Of a stretch of 64,000 nt of DNA, positions 36,502 to 47,768 are shown piece by piece (within the stretch, counting starts at the first letter, position 1; each line of letters opens with the position of its first letter). The DNA is taken from positions 1 through 64,000 of the forward strand of contig MCFE01000370.1 in NCBI GenBank assembly GCA_002104905.1. Direction: 5' to 3'. Both the position numbers and the translations under genes were made by a program. The notes under the pieces were generated by a model that ran no database searches, was not told where the DNA came from, and was given only the letters and a program-made list of their open reading frames with translations. This stretch comes from Basidiobolus meristosporus CBS 931.73 (lineage: Eukaryota > Basidiobolomycota > Basidiobolomycetes > Basidiobolales > Basidiobolaceae).

Positions 36502-37974
36502 ATGACTTCAGAGATATCCGTATTCACTTTGAACTGCTGGTAAGTGCGAGGTTTGCGGTCCGTCTACCAGCGCACCAACATTAAATCCACGTTAAACTCA
36601 GGGGCCTGAAGTTTGTATCAGAGAAGCGACGTCAACGCTTGAATGCCATCGCCCAATATTTGGCCGAATCCAAGTACGACATTGTTGGGCTTCAAGAGTT
36701 GTGGGTGTTTGAGGACTTTGAGAGCGTCCGCCGGATCGTCTCCGAAGCCTTACCCTTTTCACGGTTCTTTCATACCGGCGTGTTTGGTGCTGGTTTGGCC
36801 ATCTTCTCCAAGTTTCCCCTTGTGAACGGGTTTGCTAGACCGTACTCGCTTAATGGAAATCCTTTGAAGGTGTTTCAAGGAGATTGGTACGTTGCTAAAG
36901 CGGTTGCCTGTTGCCATCTGTTACATCCCACCGCTGGCATCATTGAGGTCTATAACACCCATGTAAGTCGCTTTCTCTTGACCCGTCCTTTTCTTTGGCA
37001 AAGCTGAATCGTGAGCTTACGTTCAGTTGATCGCTCAATACAGCAGCAAAGATGAAAACTCTTACCATCGAGCTGCTCAGGGCTGGGAGCTTACACGTCT
37101 GATAGCAGAGGCTGTGAAAAATGGAAACCACATTATCGCGGTTCGTTCAAGAAAATATTACGGATAAAGTAGTGTCCACACATCTCACATATGTGATTGT
37201 TCCATATAGCTTGGTGACTACAACAGTAAGCCAGACAACCTGGTGATTAACATGTTGAAATCCTACGGGGGCCTAACCGACTCTTGGGATCAGATACATC
37301 GCTCCAGAATGAGGGATGTCACATACAATCCCAATATGAACGTCGATGATATTGTCCGTATGAACGGATTAACCTGCGATGTCCCCTCAAATACATTCAC
37401 CAAGCGAAAGCTGAAGCAGCAGATGGACAACCAGCTGCCTGGGGAGCGCTTAGATTACATCTTCTACTCCCAGAATCCCTACATGAGATGTAAGGATTCC
37501 CAGGTGTGCCTTACCGAACTTATCCCGGGACTTGGATGCTCCTTCTCGGATCACTTCGCCGTCACATCCACCTTCGACATCGCGAATAAAGACACCGGCA
37601 ACCCGGTGGAGGACTTCAACGTCGGATCGATGGACACCCCCGGGGAATCACTCAAGGACGAGAAGCTGATTGAGGTGCTGCTGCATCTTCTGTGGGCGGG
37701 CTTGAAGAATACCCAGCATCGACGCAACGGCTACTACTGGAGATTCTGGATCTCCCTGTTCATCACATTCATCCTCCTATTCCTGGTTCCCACTGCCCAA
37801 CTGCCAGTCTGGCTGTCGGTCGTCTCCAATATCGCCATGCTGGCGGTGGGGATATACGCCTTCACCTTCTTCTTGGTCTCCATACTGTACGTGAGAAACG
37901 AAGATGGCGCCTTCCGAAGAATCTTCGAGGACGTCGACACGCTTAAAAATGCAAAGATGTTCAACTCCAATTGA
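36502..37974 (+). CDS. ISC1: Inositol phosphosphingolipid phospholipase C (neutral sphingomyelinase type)
   Basis: Hydrolyses complex sphingolipids to ceramide at ER and mitochondrial membranes, with Mg2+. Exon 1 is short (MTSEISVFTLNCW), joining over an intron to GLKFVSEKRRQRLNAIAQYL. Endonuclease/exonuclease/phosphatase-fold residues are all present: Asn in TLNCWGLK, Glu in GLQELWVF, EVYNTH, GDYNSKPD (the D.N pair) and the catalytic SDHFAVTS. Introns are about 36538-36601, 36962-37027 and 37141-37209. The C-terminus has two transmembrane helices (FWISLFITFILLFLVP; VSNIAMLAVGIYAFTFFLVS), as in fungal ISC1. Length is about 430 residues. Confidence 0.93.
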
Positions 37975-38296
37975 TTGGATGTGTGTGTGGCCATTGGCTG
38001 GTTGGAATAAACTTCTGAGGTTTATTTTGGGGACTATGTGCACCAGGGTAAAGATGGGAATTAAAAGTTGAGTTTACATAACGAGGAAGAGGTGAAGGTT
38101 GGATGCGAATGGCGGGAAAAAGTTAGTATGGACTTTGTATAAAACAACTTGAAAAAATTGGTTGGATAGGAGAAGACCTGGCAAATAGAAAGCGAGTGAA
38201 TGGCATCGGTTAAAAAATACAGGGATTTTGAGTGGTTTGATGGAACGTATTAGATCTAGCTGGTGGAGGGTGGTAATCGGCTGCATCCTTGAGAAT
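37975..38296. other. Intergenic between convergent ISC1 and importin alpha
   Basis: 3' UTRs only; nothing else seen. Confidence 0.4.
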
Positions 38297-39904
38297 CTAC
38301 TGTTGGAAACTGAATCCGCCTTGTGGCATCGACACATCGGATTGGAAGGTGAAGGCACCAGTGTCAGCATCCACTTGGGGAGCAAGGCCGGTATCTTCAT
38401 CCTCTTCCTCACCGAAGTACTTATCGATGATGTTGTAGGCCTTCTGGTAGATCTGGATGTTGTCGTGGATTTGGAGGTTGTGGATCTTCTCCATACCACC
38501 GGCCTCCTCTACGAAGAGGGCAAATTGGTTCTCGCCATTGATTTCCTTGTCCATCTCACCGACCTTGAGGATATTCTCAATGCCGTCCAAAGCAACCTGG
38601 ATGATCTTGTTGTCCATGCAGGTGAGGAGGTCGCACAAAGGCTTAATACAACCGGCCGAAACAAGATATTTAACCTGTTCGGGTCTGGCCAAGCCACCGG
38701 AGGTGGCATTGGAGATGGCCCAACAAGCCTCCTTCTTGGTCTTGAAGTCGGCGACCTCAAGAACATGGACAAGAGGGGGGATAAGGTTGGCATCAATGAC
38801 GAATTGGATTTGATCAGGAGTACCGGCGGTGATGTTGGAGATGGTCCAGCAAGCCTCCTTTCTGATACCATCCTTGGGGCTGGAAAGAAGGCTGAGAAGA
38901 GCAGCCAAGCAGCCAGAGTTGATCATGATTTGGGTTTGTTGGTCATCACCAGTGACGATGTTACCAACAGTACGCAAAGCTGGAGTTTGAACGGTGGTAG
39001 AAGGATGCATCAACAACTCGACCAGACGGCGGCAAACACCGGACTCGATAACGGCCTGGATCTTCTCGTTGGATCCGTCAGACATGTAGGAAAGAGCCCA
39101 GCAAGCATCTCCAAGAACCTCATCATCGTGAGAGTACAAAAGCTTGTTAAGGGTGGGAAGAGCAGGGGCAATAAGTGACCAATCAGGCTGAGGGTTCTTG
39201 CCACGGCAGAAGTTGGAGAGGGTCCAGGTGGCGTTACGGACCATGGAGATCTTGTTGTTCTCGTTCAAGAGAGTAAGCAAGTTAGGAAGAGCTCCGGCTT
39301 GCAAAACATAATCACGGCAACGGGCAGAATCACCGGCAATGTTACCAAGAGCCCAGACGGCTTGTTCCTTAACGTCGGCAACGTGGCTGTTGAGTAACTC
39401 AACGAAAATAGGAACGGCACCACTTTCAATCACAACCTGGGTTTGGTGGGAGGATCCAGAAGCAATGTTGGTAAGAGCCCAGGCGGACTCGAACTGGAGG
39501 AGAGAGTGAGGGGAGCGCAAAAATTCGACGAATCTGCTCACAACACCACAGGCAATGACCTCTTCAATAGGGGGGTTGGTTTCCTTGGAAAGGAGCTTAC
39601 GGAATTTGGTGCAAGATTGAAGGGCGACCTCGACGTTATCGGAGTAGAGATCTTGAACCATACCGGGAAGTTGCTCTTGCAATTGAGCGGCGGCGGCTGA
39701 GGCCATCTGGTCATCTTCCTCGTCGCTGTCCGACATCTCGCCATCAGGGATGAACATGTTTCTCTTCTTAGCAAGAGACTCTTCGCGCTTTTGCTTACGA
39801 ATTTCAACTTGAGCCTCTTCACGTCTGCGTCTGAGTTCGTCGGCCTTGAACATGGCCTTGGACTTGTAAGCATTACGTCTATGTTCGGGGACTCTGGATT
39901 CCAT
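38297..39904 (-). CDS. SRP1: Importin subunit alpha (karyopherin alpha)
   Basis: Adaptor that binds classical nuclear localisation signals and hands cargo to importin beta. A single 535-residue exon. The IBB domain is at the N-terminus ([40 protein letters not shown]). Ten ARM repeats follow, with the NLS-groove Trp/Asn pairs in repeats such as [40 protein letters not shown] and [20 protein letters not shown]. The acidic C-terminal region ([16 protein letters not shown]) is the Cse1-binding end. Strong codon bias suggests high expression; this also produces a long antisense ORF that is not a gene. Confidence 0.97.
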   Translation of the reverse strand: MESRVPEHRRNAYKSKAMFKADELRRRREEAQVEIRKQKREESLAKKRNMFIPDGEMSDSDEEDDQMASAAAAQLQEQLPGMVQDLYSDNVEVALQSCTKFRKLLSKETNPPIEEVIACGVVSRFVEFLRSPHSLLQFESAWALTNIASGSSHQTQVVIESGAVPIFVELLNSHVADVKEQAVWALGNIAGDSARCRDYVLQAGALPNLLTLLNENNKISMVRNATWTLSNFCRGKNPQPDWSLIAPALPTLNKLLYSHDDEVLGDACWALSYMSDGSNEKIQAVIESGVCRRLVELLMHPSTTVQTPALRTVGNIVTGDDQQTQIMINSGCLAALLSLLSSPKDGIRKEACWTISNITAGTPDQIQFVIDANLIPPLVHVLEVADFKTKKEACWAISNATSGGLARPEQVKYLVSAGCIKPLCDLLTCMDNKIIQVALDGIENILKVGEMDKEINGENQFALFVEEAGGMEKIHNLQIHDNIQIYQKAYNIIDKYFGEEEDEDTGLAPQVDADTGAFTFQSDVSMPQGGFSFQQ

Positions 39905-40495
39905 GATATGATTTGTTTAGGGGGGGCAGTACGAATACGAGGAAAAGTAAATAGAGACGGTGCAAAGTAAGTTCCCTACGGCGAAGGGGTTTTTAAAAAA
40001 GAAAAAAATCCGCTAGCTCCCTGATGATGTATACTCTGTGATGATAATGTTCTCTGGAAAAAGGGACCCATCCTCTGTCCCTTTGAGGGACCTCGTCCTG
40101 GCAGTGAGCATCGAGGGTTCGAGAAACCAATGGCATTTGAAGGGAGAAGTCTAGGGATGTTTCCAAATTTGGGAAATGGGGACCACTGGTTGAACTGGAG
40201 GGGTACCATTTGTTTTGGCCAGCTTGAAAACAATAAACAAACGAAAATTTTCCTGATACTTCGTTTGGGGATGCTGGAGAACCGGTTTCCTTTTGAGGAA
40301 ATGTAAATAATAGGTGGTTGATGTGAAGATTGGAGGGGTCCTTGGTGTGAGTATTGGAGGGGTCGTTGGTGAGCACCTTAAAATTCGGCATTAATCCGGC
40401 CAGCTTCACTCTGTATTCAGATCAAAACAACACAAGTTCTAAATAAACATTGTTATCAAGATTTCGGACCTACCTGGTGGGTGTACAAGTTGGGA
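39905..40495. other. Divergent importin alpha-DONSON promoter region
   Basis: A 591-bp bidirectional promoter region holding a 24-bp direct repeat (listed separately). Minus-strand ORFs at 39976-40409 have no recognisable domain. Confidence 0.4.
40329..40376. repeat. 24-bp tandem direct repeat (ATTGGAGGGGTC...TTGGTG)
   Basis: Two units, 40329-40352 and 40353-40376, share ATTGGAGGGGTC and TTGGTG and differ mainly at the centre base and the end. They lie about 120 bp upstream of the DONSON start, so could be a duplicated protein-binding site. Confidence 0.7.
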
Positions 40496-43398
40496 ATGGA
40501 GCAGAAGCCCCCAAGGAAAAATTTGGCTGAGCTGAGAGTATATGCTTTTGTTTAACCCGCTGTTGGTACCAAGTGATTGATTTTGCCCTTGTTGTATAGA
40601 GGCTCCAAAAGCTACGTCGGGAGCAACAAAATAAACCTGTGAATGGCCAGAGTTCTTCCCATCTAAAGCGAAGTCACACAGCCGGTTTGCGGAATGTAGA
40701 GCAAGTGCACTCTCAGAGTTTAGCTCCGGAGCCCAGCCGGGTCTCTCCTCACGAGACGCCCAGTGTGGCAGCTGCGTTTGAAAGGGCCAAGGGCAAACAA
40801 GCGGAAATAAATCCATTCGCTTCTACAGAGCAGCAGCTTGATTCATCCAAGCTGAACCCGTTCACTATGTTTGGGAAACTTCTTACGGACAAAAATGGAC
40901 AGGAATCCACCCCACAGATAGTAGACATTCCTATAGAGGGAGAGAGAGTAAGCGTTATGCCTAATTACTGGTATAAACCAAGGTCTCCTTTCTTACCCGC
41001 TCTTGTCCCTGAACGTAGAGACCCACCCATTCTCTTCCTACACGCCTCGCCCCGATACAGGTTCAGCGCCATGTGGCAACCAAGAATTTTGCTACTTTGC
41101 AGGAAGATATACACGAATCCAGCCATTTCAAAAGCAGTGACGAGTCAGACGGGCAAGAGTCACTATCCGACAACTCAGATGAGCTTAGTGATGTTGAAGG
41201 AGGGGTCACATACATGAAGAGGAATCAAGATTACATGCAGAGCAATCACAAATATGAAATTAATGACGGTAACCACTTCGATGGCATTCAAGTAGTTTAG
41301 TTCTAACGCCTCGTACGTCGACTAGACTCGAAGATCTTGAAAATCCCTTCGAATTATAAGGTACTCCTCTCGAAAACTGATTTGATTTACCACGTTTACT
41401 CAGCACACGTTGGGTTTAGAGCTTGACCTCTGCAGTAGAGCCCGACTCTTCTCAGCCTGGTATGAATGAGTCTACTGACACTGACATCAGGGCTGACTGA
41501 TATTGACATTTACCTATGCTTAGTGGGGCCAGAAAACAACCGCAGCGTTCTCTTTAATTTGTTGGAGCGACAAGATGTATGTGTCTCTTATAGCTCGTTA
41601 CATCCAAGGTGACTCACATGTTTGTAGTCGCAGCTGCAGCAAGGGAATCTGAGCCAAGATGTAGATGTAGATGTAGATATGAAAGGTGGCAGCTCAATAT
41701 CTTACCATCGATGTAGTCATTATTCTCACCCAGAACTCTAGATTCGTTCGATACAGCCGAAAACCCACAATCAGATGATACCAATGTAATGTGTCAGATA
41801 GTCTGTTGTTAACTTTACCTCGCATATTAAGCATGGTTTTCGCAACGCAGGTCATGGAGAGCATAGGTAAGTTCAACGAGTACGTATTAGAGCTGGCCAG
41901 CCATTGATGCTCTTTTTGCAACAAGGCTCCGCCGTCATATCACAGGTATCTATAATTGTTGGCTTTCCTGTCGAAACACGTGACTTACACTAGCATAGCC
42001 CAAGCAGGGAAGCCAAACGCCACCTTTCGATTGGACACTGAAGGCCCGTTTAGTTTTCACCTCAACGAAGTCATTTCAGTGGTGCGATAGCCTAGTCTCG
42101 GCTCACCAAACTGAAGCATTGGACTCGTTTGTTAAATCCCAAGAGCCGGAGCATGTTAATGTTGGTGCTTATTGATATGATAGCTTGTGGGATGTAACTA
42201 ACCTTACACTGTTTAGAGTCAATTGAAGAAGCATATGCATAGCTGGGTGTATCCAACTTTCGAGAATCCCAAGGCCTACTCTGACCATCTGATCAAGATT
42301 ATGTCCAAAACCAGTTCCCTGCTAGCTGAAGAGAAAGAGAGTGTCGCCGAGTTTAAGAGCTCCATTGAAGAATGGTAATGGCCAGTGTGTTGCGCGCTAT
42401 GACTGGTACAAGAACTAACAATGTTTTCCCGTTCAATAGGAAGGATGCGTTTCGTTCTCTCTATTATTCTCTGAGGAATGGTGTTTGCACTTATTTTTAT
42501 TACATCAACGATCAATTTTCTGTCCTGTTCAAATCCAAGAATGCATCCGACACCGGGGAATTCGAAGCCATTATGAGCAAATCTACACATGGGTTGCGCA
42601 AGGTACTCCAGGAGGAAGGGATCGAGTTCGAAGTCCCATTGGATCGACTCTCCTCGGATGTTTTATATCGAGGAGATGATGACCCTATCCCAGATGAAGA
42701 AAGACAAGAGATCTTAAGGGAACTCGAGGCATTGGAAAAGCAAAACCCGGGCTCTACGTAAGCGGACGTTCTCCTGCTAGTTGTGTTGAAGCTGTGATTG
42801 ACATCTCGCATAGATTTCAGAAGAACACCCAGTTCAATTGGGACAATTCGTATCGATCAGCGCTGTATTTCTCTGGACATCTCAATGTTCATGGATTGTT
42901 TGATTTCTTACTGAATTGGAAAGATAGCCGACTCGAATATCACGTAAAACGTCGGCCTCAACTGATCAGCCCAGACCCGTTCCTGAACGCTGCAGTCAGG
43001 AGCGCCAAAGTGAGTTGTCTGCCAACCTTGTTGAGATCCACACTTCCCGACTGAGCAATTCCATATAGATTGTTAAAAATGGGAAAGTCCATCGAATTGC
43101 AAACGATCTCCCTCAAGGCCAGGAATCGCTACAAACCTCCTACAAGATAGAGCTGATCGGCCTTTTCCTCCCCTCCTCGGTCCATCTTCTACTGGAGCTC
43201 TTCAAACAAACGCAGGATTATTCTTTCGAAGTGAGCTTAGCTACCGATAACAGAACGCTAGGTCTGAACATTCCTGTTCAATGGTCGGAAAGACCCTCAA
43301 CCTCTGATCGTTGGTCACGTGTGCTACGGGAATCCAGAATCAAGGTTGGATCACTGAAAACGATAGCATGTACACCCGAATCCCACTTCTTGTATTAG
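40496..43398 (+). CDS. DONSON homologue, replication factor
   Basis: Resembles animal DONSON/Humpty dumpty, which helps load the CMG helicase and protects replication forks. Exon 1 (MEQKPPRKNLAELR, ATG 40496-40498) joins over an intron to RLQKLRREQQNKPV. The N-terminal half is disordered. The conserved core begins at about 42000 with TPPFDWTLKARLVFTSTKSF and QWCDSLVSAHQTEALDSFV. It continues HSWVYPTFENP, then SLYYSLRNGVCTYFYYINDQ, FSVLFKSK, STHGLRKVLQEEGIEFEVPL, and the hallmark FSGHLNVHGLFDFLLNW. LIGLFLPSSVHLLLELFK and IPVQWSERP end the core. It stops at 43396-43398 after about 650 residues. The middle exons (41000-42000) are small and only roughly placed. Confidence 0.85.
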
Positions 43399-43728
43399 AA
43401 TTGTGAACAAGTTGACTAAAACTTGGGTTCAATAAATCCAGAATCGCCGTGACTATATACGCATGATGGTGCGAAGTTGGTTGCACATGCTTTGTTTTTG
43501 TAGGTCAAAACAATCGATAGATTCTATGGGACAGTGATTTGGAATATCCGTGGCAAAATTCATTTCCCATCTTCCTTACGTTACGTCTTGCTTCTGTTTT
43601 ATCCTTGGCTCAATCCGGTCCACTAGTAGCCCGACACATATCTTTGCTTTCTTCAGCGAGCGTCCTTATCACCTGTAGTTTATATCGTTTCTGTGAATTC
43701 TGCCCATCTTTGTCCTCCCTGTAAACCA
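43399..43728. other. Intergenic, CDK promoter
   Basis: DONSON 3' UTR and promoter of the CDK. A T-rich, C-rich stretch precedes the ATG. No gene seen. Confidence 0.4.
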
Positions 43729-44908
43729 ATGTCGGAGAATTATACCAAAATCGAGAAGGTCGGCGAAGGAGCCTACGGAGTTGTTTATAAAGCTAAGGAT
43801 AACCGTACTGGGCGTATTGTCGCCATGAAAAAGGTGCGACTAGAATCTGAGGATGAAGGTGTACCAACCACTGCCATTCGTGAGATCTCCGTGCTCAAGG
43901 AATTGAACCACGAAAACGTTGTTGGGTAAGTTGGACTGGCTTCTTGCCCGAGGAGCACTTCGAATCCTAATCCCCCCTTAGACTTTTGGACATTATCCAC
44001 AGCGATGGCAAGCTGTATCTCGTTTTCGAATATCTGGATTTGGACCTCAAACGGTACATGGACAAAGCAGGTACACTTAGCCCAATGCAAGTCAAGGTAC
44101 GTTTCGTCGCTCCGTCCGGCTCAGGGTTCGGTGGGAAATTAACCGAATACGCTCCTTAGAGTTACATATATCAACTGTGCCGAGGAATGGCATACTGTCA
44201 TGCACGTCGCATTTTACACCGTGATCTAAAGCCACATAACCTTTTGGTGGACCGAGAAGGCACTTTAAAATTGGCCGACTTTGGTCTAGCGCGTGCATTT
44301 GGTGTCCCAATGCGCAATTATACCCATGAGGTTGGTTATCATTGACCGAGTCCAGATGTGATGGTTTAATCCTAACCGTCTTGACAGGTTGTTACATTGT
44401 GGTACCGTGCACCGGAGATTCTTTTGGGCTCCCGCCAGTACTCTACGGGTGTTGATATGTGGAGTGTGGGCTGTATCTTCGCAGAGATGGCCATTGGCAA
44501 GCCATTGTTCCCAGGTGACTCCGAGATCGATGAGCTGTTCCACATCTTCAGGTTTGCTTCACAGTACTTTTGCCTCGGAGACTCCTTGCAGCTCACCACC
44601 TCCAACGTATGTTTAGACTGCTGGGAACTCCCAAAAACTCGATATGGCCGGGGGTCGAGAATCTACCCGATTACAAAGCATCTTTTCCTAACTGGAACCC
44701 TCAAGATCTGGCCCAAGCAATCCCTGGATTGGATGCAGATGGCATTGACCTACTGAAGGTTCCTATTATGACCCGTACCGTTTTTGGAACGTTCCTAACG
44801 CCCTCCTCTATCTAGAAAATGCTTGTGTTCGACCCAACCTACCGTATTTCTGCCAAGAAGGCGCTACAGCATCCTTATTTCCTAGACATGGATCATCCGC
44901 GAATCTAA
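43729..44908 (+). CDS. Cyclin-dependent kinase, CDK1/CDC2-like, with altered PSTAIRE and inhibitory loop
   Basis: About 300 residues in six exons: 43729-43926, about 43981-44096, 44160-44330, 44389-44551, 44610-44756 and 44816-44908. The start [20 protein letters not shown] has the Gly loop with Tyr15 but Ala where Thr14 is usual. The cyclin helix reads [14 protein letters not shown] instead of PSTAIRE. Catalytic loop [21 protein letters not shown]-loop [46 protein letters not shown] and [18 protein letters not shown] are all CDK1/CDK2-type. Ends [19 protein letters not shown]. It sits immediately downstream of DONSON. Whether it is the only CDK1 or a paralogue cannot be told here. Confidence 0.93.
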
Positions 44909-45156
44909 GTCCCCTCTCTCCACACCCCTACTCTTCACGACCCTTCTGATTCCAAGCCCATTTACCCTCCGAATATTCAGCATGAAACTATTCACCCTGC
45001 ACACTTTCTTTGTTCATATTGATTACGACTCAAGTCTACTGTGCCATTACCACAATATATATTTATAGAATATATCGTCAATCATCGGTTGCAGTGAACG
45101 TTCCATGAATGTCTATCCTGTGTATGCTTCGAACGAACCTGTTGAGTGCTGGGGCA

Positions 45157-46016
45157 TTATGCCTTGATGTGATGCCAAACCACGCTGCAATCCTCCGGCT
45201 TTAGAACCAACATCTTGCATCTGGTAATGAATTGGTACCCATGCTCCAGCAGCCTGGTCAGAGTTTCTTGATTGCTGGTTTCTACTACAACCAGGGATTT
45301 GCTGTTGCACTGACGTGGGCCAATCTCAGCCAGCTGCGGGTTGCTGGGCGCACGAAGGATGTACTCTCTACATATGTAGTCCTCACGTTCGCGGCAATTG
45401 TAGTAATTGGAGAATAGATTGATACCCGCTGTCGACACGCACAGTCCTGGTCAAAGCGGAGGCAAGTTAAGCAAAAGGGCAACTGTAAAACACTAGCTTA
45501 TCCATATCACAACATACCCGACAATCCGATGACTTTGAGATTCCGGTTGGTGACTCTCAGTTGGTCCAAGATCTCCTGGATACTCTTTAGAACCAAGGTC
45601 CCAAGCTTCTCCTTGTTTCCGGTTTGGGCGCTGAAGGAGGACCAGGTTGGATATCGCTCCATGTGGTATATATGTAACCCAATTTCGCAGTTTCCCGAAG
45701 GCTGAGCATTGTTGAACAACATATCTTCTTCCAGCTGACTCTCAATAACCTCTCCACAGCTAAGCTTCAACCAGCCCTTGGCGGTGAGCGGGACTACACT
45801 ACAAGCCCCTATGACAATTGGCTCAGAACTGTTCTCACCACTACCACTGTCTACATCAAATCCATCATGGTAATATACCATCCCAAACTCAGGGTGATGT
45901 GTGTACCATTTCTGAAGCGTTTCTAGGGTCAAAGGTGACTCTGTTGGATATACATCAATATCAGAAGCAAGGATTGCTTCGAAATCGCTCGGTTCAATGG
46001 CGCGCCTTTTCAGCAT
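45157..46016 (-). CDS. GNAT-like N-acetyltransferase family protein (unassigned)
   Basis: Two exons. The first opens MLKRRAIEPSDFEAILASDI, with GMVYYHDGFDV, IGACSVVPLTAKGWLKL and EIGLHIYHMERYP, resembling the beta strands of the GNAT fold. The intron, about 45441-45517, joins VIGLSG to LCVSTAGINLFSNYYNCRE. The second exon ends CKMLVLKPEDCSVVWHHIKA at 45157. The layout (EIGLHIY... then LKVIGLSGLCVSTAGINLFS) fits an N-acetyltransferase with its acetyl-CoA site near the middle. The clear R/Q-x-x-G-x-G/A loop is not visible, so activity is uncertain. Length is about 260 residues. Confidence 0.6.
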
Positions 46017-46325
46017 GATCGATGTGATATATATATCTCTCCTGGTAAAAAGCCGTTGGTAGATCGAAGTCTAGGGTGAAATGTAGATCGACGCCAAAAA
46101 CATTCACGCTTCCACTAATTGCACCCTAATGAAACATGTCCAGGGTGCTTACGTAGTGAGCCCTATGAAACATTCTAACTCAGCGAATGTATCTGGTTGC
46201 TCAGGTGAACAATCATGCTGCATCAAGCGAATCATCGAAGCCCCCTACTGGGAATTTGCGCTGACTGATAAAGTCCAACAAATAATCTCAATAGGGTAAT
46301 TTTGAATGCGGGTTTTCCCAATCGA

Positions 46326-46390
46326 CCATATTTGATATGGTAATTTCGCACCCTGATTGCTCACTTCGCCATATTTGATATGGTAATTTC
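46326..46390. repeat. Two 22-bp direct repeats, each with palindrome CCATATTTGATATGG
   Basis: Both copies are identical over 22 bp (46326-46347, 46369-46390), start to start 43 bp, which is about four helical turns. The core CCATAT-TTG-ATATGG is a perfect inverted repeat, the form of a dimer-binding site. They lie about 300-370 bp upstream of the UreG ATG. Confidence 0.8.
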
Positions 46391-46640
46391 CGTCTTGGAA
46401 ATAGTTCCAAACGAGGAAAGAGCAGAATTACTGGTTAGAGGGATGGAAGCCAGGCAAAGTAGGAAATTCACAAAACCGGAGAAAACTCCTCTTTTGCACT
46501 CTACTAAATAAGTAAATACTTTGGTCGAGAATTCCAAAGATGGTGATAATCACTGGTAAGCAACCTGGGTGCATTTTTCTGAATAATGACCGTCGCTTCG
46601 CGTCCTGATTGGCGGGGACCGAGTTTACATCATCACCGTT

Positions 46641-46649
46641 TGGTATAAA
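46641..46649 (+). promoter_or_regulatory. TATA box (TATAAATAG) of UreG
   Basis: TATAAATAG about 30 bp before an in-frame ATG at 46673 and 55 bp before that at 46697. The spacing favours the second ATG as start. Confidence 0.6.
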
Positions 46650-46696
46650 TAGGTGTAGCACACCAGGTAAAAATGCAACCTCCTTTGATTACTAAA

Positions 46697-47503
46697 ATGT
46701 CCAACAACATCTGCCGCTTCGAAGACCAAACTCACACCATTGCTGAAGGTGGTGACCATCATGGACACAGCCACGACCACGCCGCTGCCCATGATCACGG
46801 ACACACCCATGAGCAATTGGACCATCCTGGTAAATTCAACCAGCGTGATCCCCCTCAATATCACCGTAGAGATTGGAGCGAACGTGCATTCACCGTTGGT
46901 ATTGGTGGTCCCGTCGGTTCCGGCAAGACCGCCTTGATGCTCTCCCTCTGCAGAGCTCTTCGTGAGTCCTACAACATTGCCTGTGTCACCAACGATATCT
47001 TCACTAAGGAGGATACCGAATTCTTGGTCCGTAACGAGGCTCTTCCTAGAGAGCGTATCCGTGCCATCGAAACTGGTGGTTGCCCCCACGCTGCCATCCG
47101 TGAGGATGTTTCCGCCAACATGAACGCCTTGGAGGAATTGCACGCCCAGTTCAACTGCGAGCTCTTGTTGATTGAATCTGGTGGTGATAACCTTGCCGCC
47201 AACTACTCCCGTGAATTGGCCGATTACATCATCTACGTTATTGATGTTGCCGGTGGTGACAAGGTCCCTAGAAAGGGTGGACCAGGTATCACCCAATCCG
47301 ACCTCCTCGTCATCAACAAGACCGATCTTGCCCCTATTGTTGGTGCTGATTTGGATGTCATGGCCAGAGATGCCAAGAAGATGCGTGATGATGGACCCAC
47401 CGTTTTCGCTCAGGTCAAGAACGGACCTGGTTTGCAGGAAATCATTCAACACATCTTGGCTGCCTGGGAGACTAGCGGTGCTAAGGCTGCCAGCAAGCAA
47501 TAA
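46697..47503 (+). CDS. ureG: Urease accessory GTPase
   Basis: UreG couples GTP hydrolysis to nickel insertion into urease with UreD/UreF. A His-rich N-terminus ([20 protein letters not shown]) is a likely nickel store, as in plant and fungal UreG. The GTPase core has P-loop [25 protein letters not shown], the metal-site CPH in [39 protein letters not shown] and G4 NKTDLAP. It has no intron and about 268 residues. Its codons are strongly biased like RPL4, odd for a metallochaperone. A minus-strand ORF covers the same bases and is a shadow. No urease gene is in the window. Confidence 0.96.
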   Translation: MSNNICRFEDQTHTIAEGGDHHGHSHDHAAAHDHGHTHEQLDHPGKFNQRDPPQYHRRDWSERAFTVGIGGPVGSGKTALMLSLCRALRESYNIACVTNDIFTKEDTEFLVRNEALPRERIRAIETGGCPHAAIREDVSANMNALEELHAQFNCELLLIESGGDNLAANYSRELADYIIYVIDVAGGDKVPRKGGPGITQSDLLVINKTDLAPIVGADLDVMARDAKKMRDDGPTVFAQVKNGPGLQEIIQHILAAWETSGAKAASKQ

Positions 47504-47768
47504 GTTCTGTAATGATGTTCATTGTACATTAAATAATTCGTAATAAAGCCATTCGAACGTCAATATTTCCTTGGATGGTAAACCACATTGTTACGTGTTG
47601 GCCATGACTTGCGGACGGTTTAGGCTGCCCGTAGCCACTATTCTGGTCGACCTCCAGAAAACATCATGAAGTGCAGAGTGGAGTGATGGTTACTTCTTAA
47701 GATTCAATGCTTTTATTTATCAGGGTTTAAATTTACACGGGATCTAGAAAACGCCAACCATTTACGGG

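Larger units (their letters stand above)
46017..46672. other. Divergent GNAT-UreG promoter region with paired palindromic repeats
   Basis: A 656-bp region. It holds two 22-bp direct repeats with a palindromic core (46326-46347 and 46369-46390), listed separately, and a TATA-like GGTATAAATAGG at about 46639-46650 ahead of UreG. Confidence 0.5.

Noticed and set aside
36189-36527. 112-codon minus-strand ORF overlapping the ISC1 first exon
   Set aside because: No domain, covers a promoter, and its start is antisense to ISC1 exon 1.
38228-39178. 316-codon plus-strand ORF opposite importin alpha
   Set aside because: Antisense shadow; minus strand encodes all ARM repeats.
39976-40409. Overlapping minus ORFs of 85 and 138 codons upstream of importin alpha
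   Set aside because: Both run through an evident promoter with direct repeats; composition is Pro/Ser/Phe-random and no motif is seen.
46625-47500. 291-codon minus-strand ORF opposite UreG
   Set aside because: Antisense shadow of a codon-biased gene with unmistakable UreG motifs on plus.
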